Below, in pieces: positions 46,644-56,094 of a DNA stretch of 64,000 nucleotides. The translations under genes were made by a program, and so were the position numbers. The stretch's first letter is position 1, and every line of letters begins with the position of its first letter. This DNA comes from Spongiibacter tropicus DSM 19543. Its GTDB lineage: Bacteria; Pseudomonadota; Gammaproteobacteria; Pseudomonadales; Spongiibacteraceae. Below the pieces are notes generated by a model that ran no database searches, was not told where the DNA came from, and saw only the letters and a list, made by a program, of their open reading frames with translations. The DNA lies in the NCBI RefSeq assembly GCF_000420325.1, contig NZ_ATUS01000005.1, forward strand, positions 186,001 to 250,000. Reading direction: 5' to 3'.

Positions 46644-49118
46644 ATGGCTAGTTTTAGCACACTCCGCGTGGGCAGCATAGCGCTGACCTGTGTTCTCCCG
46701 CTGTCTTCCTGGGCAGCAAAACTCGAAGAAGTCGTTGTTACCGCACAGCACCGTGAGCAGAGCTTGCAGGATGTGCCGGTGTCGGTGAGCGCCATCAGCG
46801 GCGACAAAATGATGGAGGCGGGCATCAACCGCATGGAGGATCTCCAGGCCTATGTTCCCAATCTGACCGTTACCGAGAGCGGCATCAGCACAGATATCTA
46901 CGTGCGGGGCATTGGCACCGGGATGAACCAGGGCTTTGAACAGTCGGTGGGGATGTATGTCGACGGTATTCACTACGGACGTGCCCAGCTGGCTCGTGCG
47001 CCGTTTCTCGATTTGGCGCGTATCGAGGTGCTGCGCGGGCCGCAGAATATTTTGCAGGGCAAGAACAGTATTGCCGGCGCCTTGAATATTATTACGGCTT
47101 CTCCGGGCGAAGAAGTTGAGGGCTTGTTCTCGGCGCTGTATGAGCCCGAGTACGACGAAAAGGTGCTCGATCTGATGTTGTCCGGACCGGTAACGGACAA
47201 TTTCGGACTGCGTTTTGCCGCCCGTCTGCGGGAATACGGTGGCTACATCGAAAACATTCTGCTGGATCAGAATGAGCCGCAATATGACCAGGCGACGTTC
47301 CGCATCAAAGGGGTGTGGGATGTGACCGATAATTTGCGGGCGTCGCTGAAGTACGAGCGGGGCAAATTCGACAGCATTGGCCGTCAGGCAGAAATTATTA
47401 ACGACGAGCCGTCCACTGACCCCAATCCGGTACTCTTTGGCCGTACTCAGGCTGAAATTCTCGACCGCAGTTTTATCCCGCCGGTGCTGGATGTGGACAC
47501 CGACGAGGCAGTATTGAATAACTATCAGGACTTTAAAAACGCTTCTAATGGCAACTACAGCAACAATGACACCCACAATCTGACGCTCAACCTTAACTGG
47601 GTGAGCTCTGGCGGTCACGAGTTCTCGTCGATCACCGGGCTGATGAAATATAAGTACGATGACCTGTGCGATTGCGACGCTACGGCCGCGGAGCTATTCA
47701 AGTTTGAGCTGCAGGAAGACTATAAACAGTACAGTCAGGAGTTCCGCTGGGTATCACCGGGCGGGGAGAAGATCGATTACATCGGTGGCGTTTACTTCCA
47801 GTACAACGATCTGGAATTCCGCGATCGCCTGGTGCAGGACTCCAACCTTGTGGTCGAACTGCTCAACGCGGCGGACCTGATAGAAGGCGGTGCCAGAGGG
47901 GATATTGATCCACTGGGTCTGGCTCTCGATCCCTTTGAATTGCTGGGCATTGGCGATGCTGGTAACGCCGTTCGCGATATTGCCGGTCCGCGCCTGTTCC
48001 TGAGCGAAACCAAAATTGCGTCGGCGTTCCTGCAGTCCACCATTAACGTCAGTGACACGCTGCGGCTGACTTTGGGCGGACGTTATACCTACGAGAATAA
48101 GGAAGGTAGCCGCGACCTGACGATTACGGATCTGGATGGCAACGAATTGCCTCAGGGCGAGGTGGACACCGTGGCCGCGATCACCTTTGCCATGGAGCGA
48201 CACAGCCTGCGCGGCGAGCGCAGCGAAAGTCAGTTTTCCCCCTTGGTTAACGTACAGTGGGACTATTCTGCTGATGGCATGGCGTATTTTACCGCCACCA
48301 AGGGCTTTAAAGCCGGCGGTTTTGATGCCCGCTCCAACGCGACGCCGGATGATGAGCTGACCTATCGCAATCCGCTGGCCACCGTGCCGAACCAGACCGT
48401 ATTGGTCGGCACTTTTGAGTACGACGAAGAAGAGGCGATCAGCTACGAGCTGGGGTTGAAGACGGGCCTGCTGGATGGGGCGGCGGAATTCAATATTGCG
48501 GCCTTTTACACTGAATACAGTAACCTCCAGATCAGTATTTTTGATGGCAGCATCGGCTTTAAAGTGGGTAACGCCAAAGAAGCGGTGACCATGGGTATTG
48601 AGATGGATGGCCGCTGGCAGGTGACTGACTACCTGAGCCTCGGCGGTGCTCTGGCCTTATTGGATTTTGAGTTCACCGACTTTCCCAATGGGCAGTGTCG
48701 GCAGGATCAGGTCTCGGACTCTCCGAATGGCCGCGACTGTAACTACACCGGCTGGAGCAATCAGTATGTTGCAGACTGGTCCGGCACTTTCATTATTGGC
48801 TACATCCGTCCCATCAGCCACACCCTGGGGATCGGTGCCTCGCTGGACGTGATCTTTACCGATGACTACAACCCATCCAGCAACCTCGATCCCCGTGTAG
48901 AGCAGGACGCGTTCTACAAAGTGAACGGCCGCCTGGGTATAGGCGCTATTGATCAAAGCTGGGAGCTGGCGCTGATCGGTAAAAACCTCACAGACGAAGT
49001 TATCGTGGTTTACGCCGCAGACACGCCATTGGCGAAAAACCTGTTCGGCACGACCAGCCATACCGGTTTCATCGATGCGCCGCGCTCCGTCGCGCTGCAA
49101 TTCACTTACCGCATGTAA
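46644..49118 (+). CDS. TonB-dependent outer-membrane receptor
   Basis: A protein of 824 residues with a signal peptide (residues 1-24), a TonB box KLEEVVVTAQHREQ, a plug domain with PVSVSAISGDKM and VRGIGTG (residues 30-150), and a 22-strand barrel rich in TxxxxKAGGFDARS-type strands. It imports a substrate across the outer membrane with TonB energy. The receptor is of the long type seen with hydrophobic or carbohydrate substrates rather than siderophore receptors with their own regulators. The secreted START-domain gene starts 12 bases later, which suggests a lipid-like substrate. Confidence 0.95.
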   Translation: MASFSTLRVGSIALTCVLPLSSWAAKLEEVVVTAQHREQSLQDVPVSVSAISGDKMMEAGINRMEDLQAYVPNLTVTESGISTDIYVRGIGTGMNQGFEQSVGMYVDGIHYGRAQLARAPFLDLARIEVLRGPQNILQGKNSIAGALNIITASPGEEVEGLFSALYEPEYDEKVLDLMLSGPVTDNFGLRFAARLREYGGYIENILLDQNEPQYDQATFRIKGVWDVTDNLRASLKYERGKFDSIGRQAEIINDEPSTDPNPVLFGRTQAEILDRSFIPPVLDVDTDEAVLNNYQDFKNASNGNYSNNDTHNLTLNLNWVSSGGHEFSSITGLMKYKYDDLCDCDATAAELFKFELQEDYKQYSQEFRWVSPGGEKIDYIGGVYFQYNDLEFRDRLVQDSNLVVELLNAADLIEGGARGDIDPLGLALDPFELLGIGDAGNAVRDIAGPRLFLSETKIASAFLQSTINVSDTLRLTLGGRYTYENKEGSRDLTITDLDGNELPQGEVDTVAAITFAMERHSLRGERSESQFSPLVNVQWDYSADGMAYFTATKGFKAGGFDARSNATPDDELTYRNPLATVPNQTVLVGTFEYDEEEAISYELGLKTGLLDGAAEFNIAAFYTEYSNLQISIFDGSIGFKVGNAKEAVTMGIEMDGRWQVTDYLSLGGALALLDFEFTDFPNGQCRQDQVSDSPNGRDCNYTGWSNQYVADWSGTFIIGYIRPISHTLGIGASLDVIFTDDYNPSSNLDPRVEQDAFYKVNGRLGIGAIDQSWELALIGKNLTDEVIVVYAADTPLAKNLFGTTSHTGFIDAPRSVALQFTYRM

Positions 49119-49130
49119 GGGAGAAGACCA

Positions 49131-49793
49131 ATGCAAGCAGTGTTGAAACGCGCCTGCGCTGTTCTATGTCTGTTGCTGTTGTGGGGGCCGGTGCAGGCCG
49201 GGGAGTGGGAGTTAGCCAGGCAGAAAGATGGCATTACGGTGTACACCCGCGAGGTGGCTGATTCGGCTTTTCGCGAGTTTCGCGGTGAGGTGGAAATTGC
49301 CGCGAATATCAATTCGCTGATGGCGGTGCTGGATGATACCGCCAACTTTACTCAGTGGATGCATCAGTGCGCGGAAGCCAAGCTGCTCCACAAGGAATCA
49401 CTGCTGGAGCGCTATCAGTACCTGGTGAATGATTTCCCCTGGCCCGCGGCCGATCGTGTGCTGTTGTTGCGCAATCGCATCAGTCAGGCGTCTGATCGAG
49501 TGGTGACCGTCAGTCTTGAAGGGGTAGTGCCAGACGCGCTGCCGGTGCAGGCGAAGAATGCGCTACCGGAGAATAAAAGCGCGAAGTGGGTAAAACATGC
49601 GAAGGGCTTTTATCGACTGACGCCAATGGGCGATACGCGCACGGCGGTTGAGTTTCAGCTTCATCTCGACCCGGCTGGCGCCTTGCCTGCCTCCCTGGTC
49701 AATAGCCTTATTGTCGACAATCCCTTCGATACGCTGCGACAGTTGCGGGATCAGGTAGTGGACGCAAAATACGCGCATTTCGATCCCTTCTAA
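49131..49793 (+). CDS. Secreted START-domain lipid-binding protein
   Basis: A protein of 220 residues with a signal peptide (MQAVLKRACAVLCLLLLWG to VQA). The rest is a START/Bet v1-like fold: ELARQKDGITVYTREV, FREFRGEVEIAANINSLMAVLDD and FTQWMHQCAEAKLL, with DFPWPAADRVLL. Such bacterial proteins bind a hydrophobic ligand in an internal cavity. It lies 12 bases after the TonB receptor, so it is well placed to carry an imported lipid or steroid in the periplasm. The ligand is not deducible. Confidence 0.9.
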   Translation: MQAVLKRACAVLCLLLLWGPVQAGEWELARQKDGITVYTREVADSAFREFRGEVEIAANINSLMAVLDDTANFTQWMHQCAEAKLLHKESLLERYQYLVNDFPWPAADRVLLLRNRISQASDRVVTVSLEGVVPDALPVQAKNALPENKSAKWVKHAKGFYRLTPMGDTRTAVEFQLHLDPAGALPASLVNSLIVDNPFDTLRQLRDQVVDAKYAHFDPF

Positions 49794-49853
49794 GGCGTCG
49801 CATGACGCCTAATCTTTAGCGCTCAATTGTACAAAAATAAGACTAAATTTAAT

Positions 49854-49901
49854 TTGACATTGATTTGTGTAACGTTAATTATACATCAAACGGTGTAACA
49901 T
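49854..49901 (+). promoter_or_regulatory. Promoter and dyad upstream of the hydrolase-monooxygenase operon
   Basis: TTGACA (49854-49859) lies upstream of TAATTA (49876, 16-base spacer) or TATACA (49880, 20-base spacer as in MerR promoters). ATTATACAT (49878-49886) and GTGTAACAT (49893-49901) form an imperfect dyad with a six-base centre, the same spacing as the dyad before the TonB receptor. TGTAACATAA is identical in both. Confidence 0.5.
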
Positions 49902-49932
49902 AAATCAGTGAGCTATTTACAGGAGCTTAGAC

Positions 49933-50787
49933 ATGAAAACCGAAGTCATGCCCGTACGCCGCAACCTTGAGTTCAATCTGCCCGAGTCCCGGATTGGGGA
50001 TTGGCACGCAGACGGCGTCCATGTGAGTCACTTCTTTAATGCCATGTCTCTGTTTTTCCCGGATGGCGAGCGCTTCTTCATCGACAGTGTGCGCGCTTAC
50101 CGGGATGAGATTCACGACCCTGAATTAAAAGAAGCTGTGCGGGGCTTTATCGGCCAGGAAGCCATGCATGGCCGCGAACATGAAGAGTACAACGAAGCAC
50201 TGGAAAAGCGTGGTATGCCCGCCAACCGTAACAGTCGCATGATTTTGGGGTTGCTCAACTTTACGCGCAAAATTGAAAGCCGGGCAGGGCAGTTGGCCAT
50301 TACCATTGCACTTGAGCACCTGACTGCGATTCTCGCGGACGTTGTGTTGCGCGAGCCGCGTGTGCTTGAGGGGGCCGAGCCCCGCTTCGCTGCGCTGTGG
50401 CGCTGGCATGCGATGGAAGAGACCGAGCACAAAGCCGTAGCCTTTGATGTGTATCAGGCGACTGTCGGCAAAGGGCCGGTGGCGTATTTCCGTCGCTGCT
50501 TTGCGTTGCTGATGGCTACCTTGATCTTCTGGATCATGGTGATTCCCATTCATATCGATATGGTGCGTCGCGAAGGCAAGCTGTTCAGCCTTTCTGGTTG
50601 GTGGGGAGCCATGAAGTTTCTCTGGGGTAAGCCCGGTGCGCTGCGTCGGGTTATTCCTGACTGGCTGGATTTCTTCAAGCCCGGTTTCCACCCCTGGGAT
50701 CACGATAACCGCCGCTTCCTCGATGGTGTGGACGACTTGGTACAGGAAGTTGAGGGCTACGGTGAAATGGCGGGAGTTCGCTCGTGA
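49933..50787 (+). CDS. Ferritin-like 'metal-dependent hydrolase' (COG3687/PF10118 family)
   Basis: A protein of 284 residues. The predicted di-metal ligands are in GQEAMHGREHEEYN (E76, H79, H83), ALEHLTAILAD (E128, H129) and RWHAMEETEHKAVAFD (H159, E162/E163, H166), a helical ferritin-like pattern rather than a true hydrolase. A hydrophobic helix near residues 190-210 (CFALLMATLIFWIMVIPIHI) suggests membrane contact. The family name is old and activity is unproven; a di-iron oxygenase is conceivable. The ATG follows AGGAG. The next gene starts inside its stop codon. Confidence 0.85.
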   Translation: MKTEVMPVRRNLEFNLPESRIGDWHADGVHVSHFFNAMSLFFPDGERFFIDSVRAYRDEIHDPELKEAVRGFIGQEAMHGREHEEYNEALEKRGMPANRNSRMILGLLNFTRKIESRAGQLAITIALEHLTAILADVVLREPRVLEGAEPRFAALWRWHAMEETEHKAVAFDVYQATVGKGPVAYFRRCFALLMATLIFWIMVIPIHIDMVRREGKLFSLSGWWGAMKFLWGKPGALRRVIPDWLDFFKPGFHPWDHDNRRFLDGVDDLVQEVEGYGEMAGVRS

Positions 50788-51788
50788 ATGTGCCGGTGAC
50801 GCCTGGCACGGATGCATCTGCAGAGGTGGCAATTGCCACTTTGGAAGCTCGCTTCATGGCGGGGCCGCTGGCAATGATTGATGAGGGCGCGCTTAAACGC
50901 TGGCAGCCCAAGCCTATGGGCTGGTTCTTGCGCTTACAGCAGCTGTTGGCGCAGCGCGCAGGGCTGCGAAGCCTTTACTGCGAGGTTGACGGGCACCGGA
51001 TCAACTATTGGACAGGCGGAAATGTCGATGGCCCGACCATGCTTCTGCTGCATGGTTTTGGCGCCAGTCGCGAGAACTGGCTGACAATCGCACCCCTCCT
51101 GGCTAAGCAATTCCACCTGTTGATCCCGGATCTGCCGGGCTTCGGCCGCAGCAGCTTTTGCGCCGACGCCGATTACTCTCTTGCTGCGCAGGCATCGCGC
51201 GTTGCCCAGTTGCTGCGCCACTGCGATCGCGGCCCAGCGCTCGTCGTCGGGAGTTCCATGGGGGGCGCGATCTCTGCACAACTTGCTGCCCGGTATCCGG
51301 GACGGGTGGCTGCGCTGTGCTTGATGAATGCGGCGGGTGCACCCGCAGAGCGCCTGAGTGTGCTGGAGAGCGGTTTGGCGGCGGGGGTGAACCATTTGGC
51401 GCCGTCAAGATTGGAAGACGTATCCAAGGTCTTCGACATCTGCCTGCATCGTCGGCATCGCCTGCTAGGGCGCCTGCTGGCGTTCTTTATGGCCAAAGAT
51501 ATGGTGCACCGTTACCCGGTAAACCGTTTTCTGTTCAAGGGACTGGCGACCTCGCTGTCAGATACTTGGGCCTGTTTGCCCGACATCGCTGCGCCGACCC
51601 TGGCCCTTTGGGGGGACAGTGATCGCGTGCTGGATATGAGCTGTGGATCAGCGTTTGTACAGCGCATTGATCAGTGCCAATTGACGGTATTGCCCGGTGT
51701 CGGGCACCTGCCAATGATTGAATCGCCCGGCGATACCGCGCAGTTACTGCGGGATTTCTGGGCGAGTAATAAGGAATTTTCGCTATGA
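50784..51788 (+). CDS. Alpha/beta hydrolase
   Basis: A protein of 334 residues from GTG 50784, which overlaps the previous stop (GTGA). The fold is the lipase/epoxide-hydrolase type: HGFGASRENW (oxyanion loop), S158 in GSSMGGA as the nucleophile, the acid in WGDSDRVLD and the histidine in GVGHLPMIESP. It probably hydrolyses an ester or lactone. Its stop overlaps the monooxygenase start (ATGA), so its product and the Baeyer-Villiger product are likely matched: monooxygenase makes the ester, this enzyme opens it. Confidence 0.9.
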   Translation: MNVPVTPGTDASAEVAIATLEARFMAGPLAMIDEGALKRWQPKPMGWFLRLQQLLAQRAGLRSLYCEVDGHRINYWTGGNVDGPTMLLLHGFGASRENWLTIAPLLAKQFHLLIPDLPGFGRSSFCADADYSLAAQASRVAQLLRHCDRGPALVVGSSMGGAISAQLAARYPGRVAALCLMNAAGAPAERLSVLESGLAAGVNHLAPSRLEDVSKVFDICLHRRHRLLGRLLAFFMAKDMVHRYPVNRFLFKGLATSLSDTWACLPDIAAPTLALWGDSDRVLDMSCGSAFVQRIDQCQLTVLPGVGHLPMIESPGDTAQLLRDFWASNKEFSL

Positions 51789-53341
51789 ACGCAGCAAAAA
51801 CATCAGGGACCAATAAGACTCGCTGCCTGGATGTTGCCATTGTTGGGGCAGGTTTTGGTGGGCTCGGCTTGGCTATCCGACTCAAGCAGAATGGTATTGA
51901 TAATTTCCGCATTTTTGAGCAAGCCGAGGACGTAGGGGGAGTCTGGCGGGACAATCGCTACCCCGGTGCGGCCTGCGATGTGCCCTCGCATTTGTATTCG
52001 TTTTCCTTCGAGCCCAAGCCGGACTGGGGCCGTGTATTCAGCCCTCAGCAGGAAATTTATGCGTATCTGCGCCATTGTGCAGACAAGTACCTGCTGCGCC
52101 CAAAGATTCGTTTTGGCACCCGCGTTACCGAGGCGCGATTCGATGAAACTCGCGGTGAATGGGAGGTGGCGCTGGATACCGGTGAGCGGTGCCGGGCTCG
52201 CGCACTCATTATGGCGGTCGGCGCTCTCAACGTGCCTCAATACCCGGATATTGAGGGTATGGATAGCTTTGGCGGCACCGTCATGCACACGGCCGAATGG
52301 CAGTCCGATTGCTCGCTGAAAGGAAAGAAAGTTGCCGTTGTGGGCACGGGCGCCAGCGCCATCCAGGTCATACCGAGTATTCAGCCCGATGTTGAGCAGT
52401 TGACCGTCTTTCAGCGAACCCCGCCGTGGGTGTTGCCCAAGCACGATCGCTCCCTGAGTATGGCGGAGCACCAGCGCTTCAAGCGTTGGCCCTGGTTGCA
52501 GAAAATGCTGAGGCGCCTGCAGTACATCAAAATGGAAAGCGTGCTTCCCGCGTTTATCTGGGACAGCCTGCTCACGAGAATCGGTGAAGCGGCGGCAAGG
52601 CGATACATTAATAGTCAGATTCGCGATCCGGAGCTGCGCAATAAATTGACGCCGGATTACTCCATTGGTTGCAAGCGGGTACTGCTCTCTGACGATTACT
52701 ACCCGGCGCTGCGTCAGCCCAATGTGGAGGTGATTGCCGAGGGTGTCGCGAGGATGGATGAGTCCGGTATTGTCGCCAGCGACGGCGAACGTAGGGATGT
52801 AGATGTTGTCGTCTTGGCAACCGGCTTTAAAGTGCCATCGGCCGGTGCGCCGATGCCTATATATGGCTTGGGCGGCCGGAAATTGCAGGATGATTGGGCA
52901 GTGGGGGCTGAGGCGTATAAAGGCATCAGCGTGACAGGCTACCCCAACATGCTGTATCTCATGGGGCCTAATACCGGTCCGGGCAATACCTCCGTTATCT
53001 TTTATATCGAGTCGCAAATTCGCTATGTCGTTAAGTACCTCAAGCGCCTGCAGGCGTTCTCTGATGGCAGCTTGAACGTGCGGCCCGTCGTGCAGCGCGA
53101 CTTTAATCAACGCATCGACCGAATGTTCCAGGGCACAACCTGGACCTCGGGTTGCCACAGTTGGTATCTCACGGAGGACGGTCGAAATACCACTCTGTGG
53201 CCCGGCTTTTCCTGGCGTTATCGAATGGTGACCCGGCACTTTGCTCTCGGTGATTACGAGCTCGTACCTCACCGCTCTGCAAGTGTGGAAGCCAGCGAGG
53301 AGCCGGTGTCCGCTGGTGAAGCCGAGTTAAGTCTCCCCTGA
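51785..53341 (+). CDS. FAD-dependent Baeyer-Villiger-type monooxygenase
   Basis: A protein of 518 residues. Two Rossmann motifs, GAGFGG at 21-26 and VVGTGASA at 185-192, flank the Baeyer-Villiger fingerprint F-x-G-x-x-x-H-x-x-x-W at F162 to W172 (FGGTVMHTAEW). NRYPGAACDVPSHLYSFSF and GPNTGPGNTS-type segments are also typical. It should insert oxygen into a ketone with NADPH and O2, giving an ester or lactone. It is embedded between an alpha/beta hydrolase and an SDR with overlapping start/stop codons, the order expected for ketone degradation. Confidence 0.93.
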   Translation: MNAAKTSGTNKTRCLDVAIVGAGFGGLGLAIRLKQNGIDNFRIFEQAEDVGGVWRDNRYPGAACDVPSHLYSFSFEPKPDWGRVFSPQQEIYAYLRHCADKYLLRPKIRFGTRVTEARFDETRGEWEVALDTGERCRARALIMAVGALNVPQYPDIEGMDSFGGTVMHTAEWQSDCSLKGKKVAVVGTGASAIQVIPSIQPDVEQLTVFQRTPPWVLPKHDRSLSMAEHQRFKRWPWLQKMLRRLQYIKMESVLPAFIWDSLLTRIGEAAARRYINSQIRDPELRNKLTPDYSIGCKRVLLSDDYYPALRQPNVEVIAEGVARMDESGIVASDGERRDVDVVVLATGFKVPSAGAPMPIYGLGGRKLQDDWAVGAEAYKGISVTGYPNMLYLMGPNTGPGNTSVIFYIESQIRYVVKYLKRLQAFSDGSLNVRPVVQRDFNQRIDRMFQGTTWTSGCHSWYLTEDGRNTTLWPGFSWRYRMVTRHFALGDYELVPHRSASVEASEEPVSAGEAELSLP

Positions 53342-53356
53342 TTAGGAAATCTTCGT

Positions 53357-54166
53357 ATGTCGCAAGAACAACGGGTATACGCCATTACCGGTGCTGCGTC
53401 GGGTATCGGCCTGGCGCTGGTAAAGCAGTTGCTGGAAGCGGGGCAGTGCGTAGCCGCTTCTGATATTTCCGCTGAGGCCTTGGCCGATATGCGGGCACTG
53501 GCGCCTGAGGCGCAGCTTATGCTGAGCCCATTGGATGTCGCGGATCGCGAGGCGTTTAACGCTTGGGCCGATGCCGTGGTCGAGCATTTTGCCGGGGTCG
53601 ATGTCATTGTTAATAACGCAGGTGTGTCACTGAGCTGTCATGCGGGAGAGCAGCCCCGTGAGCACTTTGAATGGCTGTTTAATATCAATTTCTGGGGGGT
53701 GGTAAATGGCTGCGAAGCCTTCTTGCCACATTTAAGCGCCCGCAACGGCACGATCGTTAATATTTCAAGTCTGTTTGGCCTGATGTCGGTGCCCTCCCAG
53801 TCGGCCTATAACTCGGCGAAGTTTGCGGTTCGCGGCTATTCAGAATCGCTGCGTCAGGATTTGCGCGGCAGCGGTGTGTCGGTGTTGACGGTCCACCCTG
53901 GCGGCATCAAAACCAATATCGCCCGCAATGGCCGCCATTTCCATGATCTGCAAGGCAATGCGCGTGGCTTGGATGCAACCGCTGCCAGTTTCGATCGCGT
54001 TGCGCGAACCAGTCCCGAGTCAGCCGCCGCCGCTATACTGCGCGCCTTGCGTAAAGGGCGCCGCCGCTTGTTGATTGGCGGCGATGCTCGCTTGCTGGAT
54101 GTCATTCAGCGCATGTTTCCCGGGCGATACGACCAACTGTTGGGTCCGCTGCTGCGCTTCGGCTGA
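53357..54166 (+). CDS. Short-chain dehydrogenase/reductase
   Basis: A classical SDR of 269 residues: TGAASGIG at 11-18, NNAG at 86-89, S138, Y151 and K155 in YNSAK. The [17 protein letters not shown] run resembles the SDRs with a C-terminal extension that act on lipids, retinoids and acylglycerols. It would turn an alcohol into the ketone used by the monooxygenase, or reduce it back. It is the last gene of the operon, 15 bases after the monooxygenase, and 64 bases before ung. Confidence 0.92.
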   Translation: MSQEQRVYAITGAASGIGLALVKQLLEAGQCVAASDISAEALADMRALAPEAQLMLSPLDVADREAFNAWADAVVEHFAGVDVIVNNAGVSLSCHAGEQPREHFEWLFNINFWGVVNGCEAFLPHLSARNGTIVNISSLFGLMSVPSQSAYNSAKFAVRGYSESLRQDLRGSGVSVLTVHPGGIKTNIARNGRHFHDLQGNARGLDATAASFDRVARTSPESAAAAILRALRKGRRRLLIGGDARLLDVIQRMFPGRYDQLLGPLLRFG

Positions 54167-54230
54167 GGGGAGTGCTGCCAGCGGCGACGGGCACTGGTAT
54201 GCTTGGCGCCTTGTTGTGCAGGAGGGCCCC

Positions 54231-54920
54231 ATGGCGAAGGCGATTCAACTGGATGATTCCTGGCTGGCAGAGCTGGCCGGGGAATTTGAGCAGGATTATA
54301 TGCAGCAGTTGCGCGCGTTCCTGCAGCAGCGTCGCGAGCAGGGGGCGACGATTTACCCAAGACCCTCTGAGTGGTTTGCCGCACTGGATGCAACGCCCTT
54401 TGATAAAGTGAAAGTGGTGGTGCTTGGGCAGGACCCCTATCACGGTCCACATCAGGCCCACGGTCTCTGTTTTTCTGTTCAGCCCGGCGTGCCGGCTCCT
54501 CCGTCGCTTGTGAATATTTTTCAGGAACTGGAACAGGATGTGGGGATTCCCCGGCCAAGTCATGGCTACCTTCAATCCTGGGCTGAGCAGGGTGTATTGC
54601 TGCTGAACAGTGTGCTGACGGTAGAGCAGGGGCAGGCGGGCGCGCATCAGGGGCGCGGTTGGGAGCGTTTTACCGACGCCGTGGTGGACGCGCTGAACCG
54701 CGATCGAGAAGGCTTGGTGTTTATGCTGTGGGGGTCGTACGCTCACAAAAAAGGGGCGGCGATAGACGCGCGCCGCCACTTGGTGTTAAAGGCGCCTCAC
54801 CCCTCTCCGTTGTCGGCTTACCGTGGCTTTTTTGGCTGCCGCCATTTTTCCAAGGCCAACGATTACTTGCAGGGACGTGGTGAGGCGCCGATCAACTGGC
54901 AATTGCCCACCTCAGTCTAG
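54231..54920 (+). CDS. ung: Uracil-DNA glycosylase
   Basis: A family-1 enzyme of 229 residues from ATG 54231 behind AGGAGG. It removes uracil from DNA in base-excision repair. The catalytic motif GQDPYHG is at 66-72 with D68 as the general base, and the second motif [11 protein letters not shown] carries the catalytic histidine. LLLNSVLTV and WGSYAHKKG further match. A four-base gap separates it from the convergent ygfZ. It is not part of the catabolic operon before it. Confidence 0.97.
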   Translation: MAKAIQLDDSWLAELAGEFEQDYMQQLRAFLQQRREQGATIYPRPSEWFAALDATPFDKVKVVVLGQDPYHGPHQAHGLCFSVQPGVPAPPSLVNIFQELEQDVGIPRPSHGYLQSWAEQGVLLLNSVLTVEQGQAGAHQGRGWERFTDAVVDALNRDREGLVFMLWGSYAHKKGAAIDARRHLVLKAPHPSPLSAYRGFFGCRHFSKANDYLQGRGEAPINWQLPTSV

Positions 54921-54923
54921 TGT

Positions 54924-55958
54924 TCAGTCTTCGCCGATCTCCGGCAGGGGATAGGGCAGCTCCAGCAGGCTGAGTGGCTGTGTTTCTCCCGCCAGGTGAA
55001 TGGCTTTGTCCAGCGCGTTGATGCTTAACACCGCAGACACAAGCGCTTGGCCGTTCTCGCTGTACATCGAAACAACGTTACCGATACTCGACGCTTCGTC
55101 GTCGGCAAATAACTCGCTGCCCGGCGTGGCTGGGGTGTCGCGGTTCACGGTCGCTGCATAGAGACGGCGCTTCAGCTTTCCACGGTATTGCATCCGGGCG
55201 ACCACTTCCTGTCCGGTGTAGCAGCCTTTTTTGAAGTTCAGGGCGCCAGTGAGCTGGTAGTTCAGTTGTTGCGGGACAAACATGTCCTGGGTGGCTGCGC
55301 AGACGTCGGCAATACCGGCGCGGATATTCTCTGCTTCCCAGCGACCACCCGGCACGACGCTGGCGCCTTCGCTGAGCGCGGGCCAAAGTTCACAGGCACG
55401 CTCGTTACTCAGCCAACACTCAAAGCGCTTGCCGTCATGGTCGCTTTGAATGACCAAGGTGTCGGGGGCAGTTGCAACGCTGCTCAGCTCGCCTTGAGGG
55501 CATCTGCCGAACACGGCGGAAATTTTAGATTGGGCGTCATCGCCCCAGAGCGCGATGACGTGATGCTGACGGCGCGTTTCGCTGATGCTGGCTTTCGAGA
55601 AGACAATATACTTGTTTAAGAGCAGTCGGGTGCTCTCGCAGAGGTCGGCAGACATGCGTAGCAACGCGCAGTCTTCGCTGGGCATGGCGCCTACAAAGCT
55701 GCTGACAACTCGCCCCTTGAGGTTGCAATAGGCACCTCGACTGGCCTGCTCGGCAGTGATTTGCTGCCAATCGCAACTGGTTTGGCCCTGAAGAAACTTA
55801 CGGCTATCCGGGCCGTCCAGTCGCAGGAAGTCGTAGTGCAGCAGCGGACTGATATTCAGTGCTGAACCAGGCTCCTCGGTGCCCGGTTGCCAATAACTTT
55901 GCGCGTCTATCTGGCTGTCGGGGTAGTGTGTTGCGAGTTGTGCTTCGAAGGTACTCAT
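54924..55958 (-). CDS. ygfZ: Folate-binding protein YgfZ
   Basis: A protein of 344 residues from ATG 55958 (MSTFEAQ), chosen because AACAGGATTT precedes it; an ATG six codons earlier is possible. It belongs to the GcvT-like folate-binding family and carries the signature KGCYTGQEVVARMQYRG. YgfZ uses tetrahydrofolate and helps repair or assembly of Fe/S clusters, notably for MiaB. It is divergent from sdhE, as in many gammaproteobacteria. Confidence 0.95.
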   Translation of the reverse strand: MSTFEAQLATHYPDSQIDAQSYWQPGTEEPGSALNISPLLHYDFLRLDGPDSRKFLQGQTSCDWQQITAEQASRGAYCNLKGRVVSSFVGAMPSEDCALLRMSADLCESTRLLLNKYIVFSKASISETRRQHHVIALWGDDAQSKISAVFGRCPQGELSSVATAPDTLVIQSDHDGKRFECWLSNERACELWPALSEGASVVPGGRWEAENIRAGIADVCAATQDMFVPQQLNYQLTGALNFKKGCYTGQEVVARMQYRGKLKRRLYAATVNRDTPATPGSELFADDEASSIGNVVSMYSENGQALVSAVLSINALDKAIHLAGETQPLSLLELPYPLPEIGED

Positions 55959-56094
55959 AAATCCTGTTGCCGACATTGTGTCGAATTTGGAAGTGGGGGA
56001 GGTTCACGTAACGGCCCCCGAACACGGTATACTAGGCCGTCTTTCATGGGCTGGCGAATGATTTGTCTGCCCGTTTTCAGTGCAGTGGAAAATA

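Noticed and set aside
51803-53272. Long open frame of 489 codons antisense to the monooxygenase
   Set aside because: It mirrors a well-supported gene whose motifs are intact. Its translation has no recognisable family motif and no ribosome site. Codon bias in a GC-rich gene explains it.
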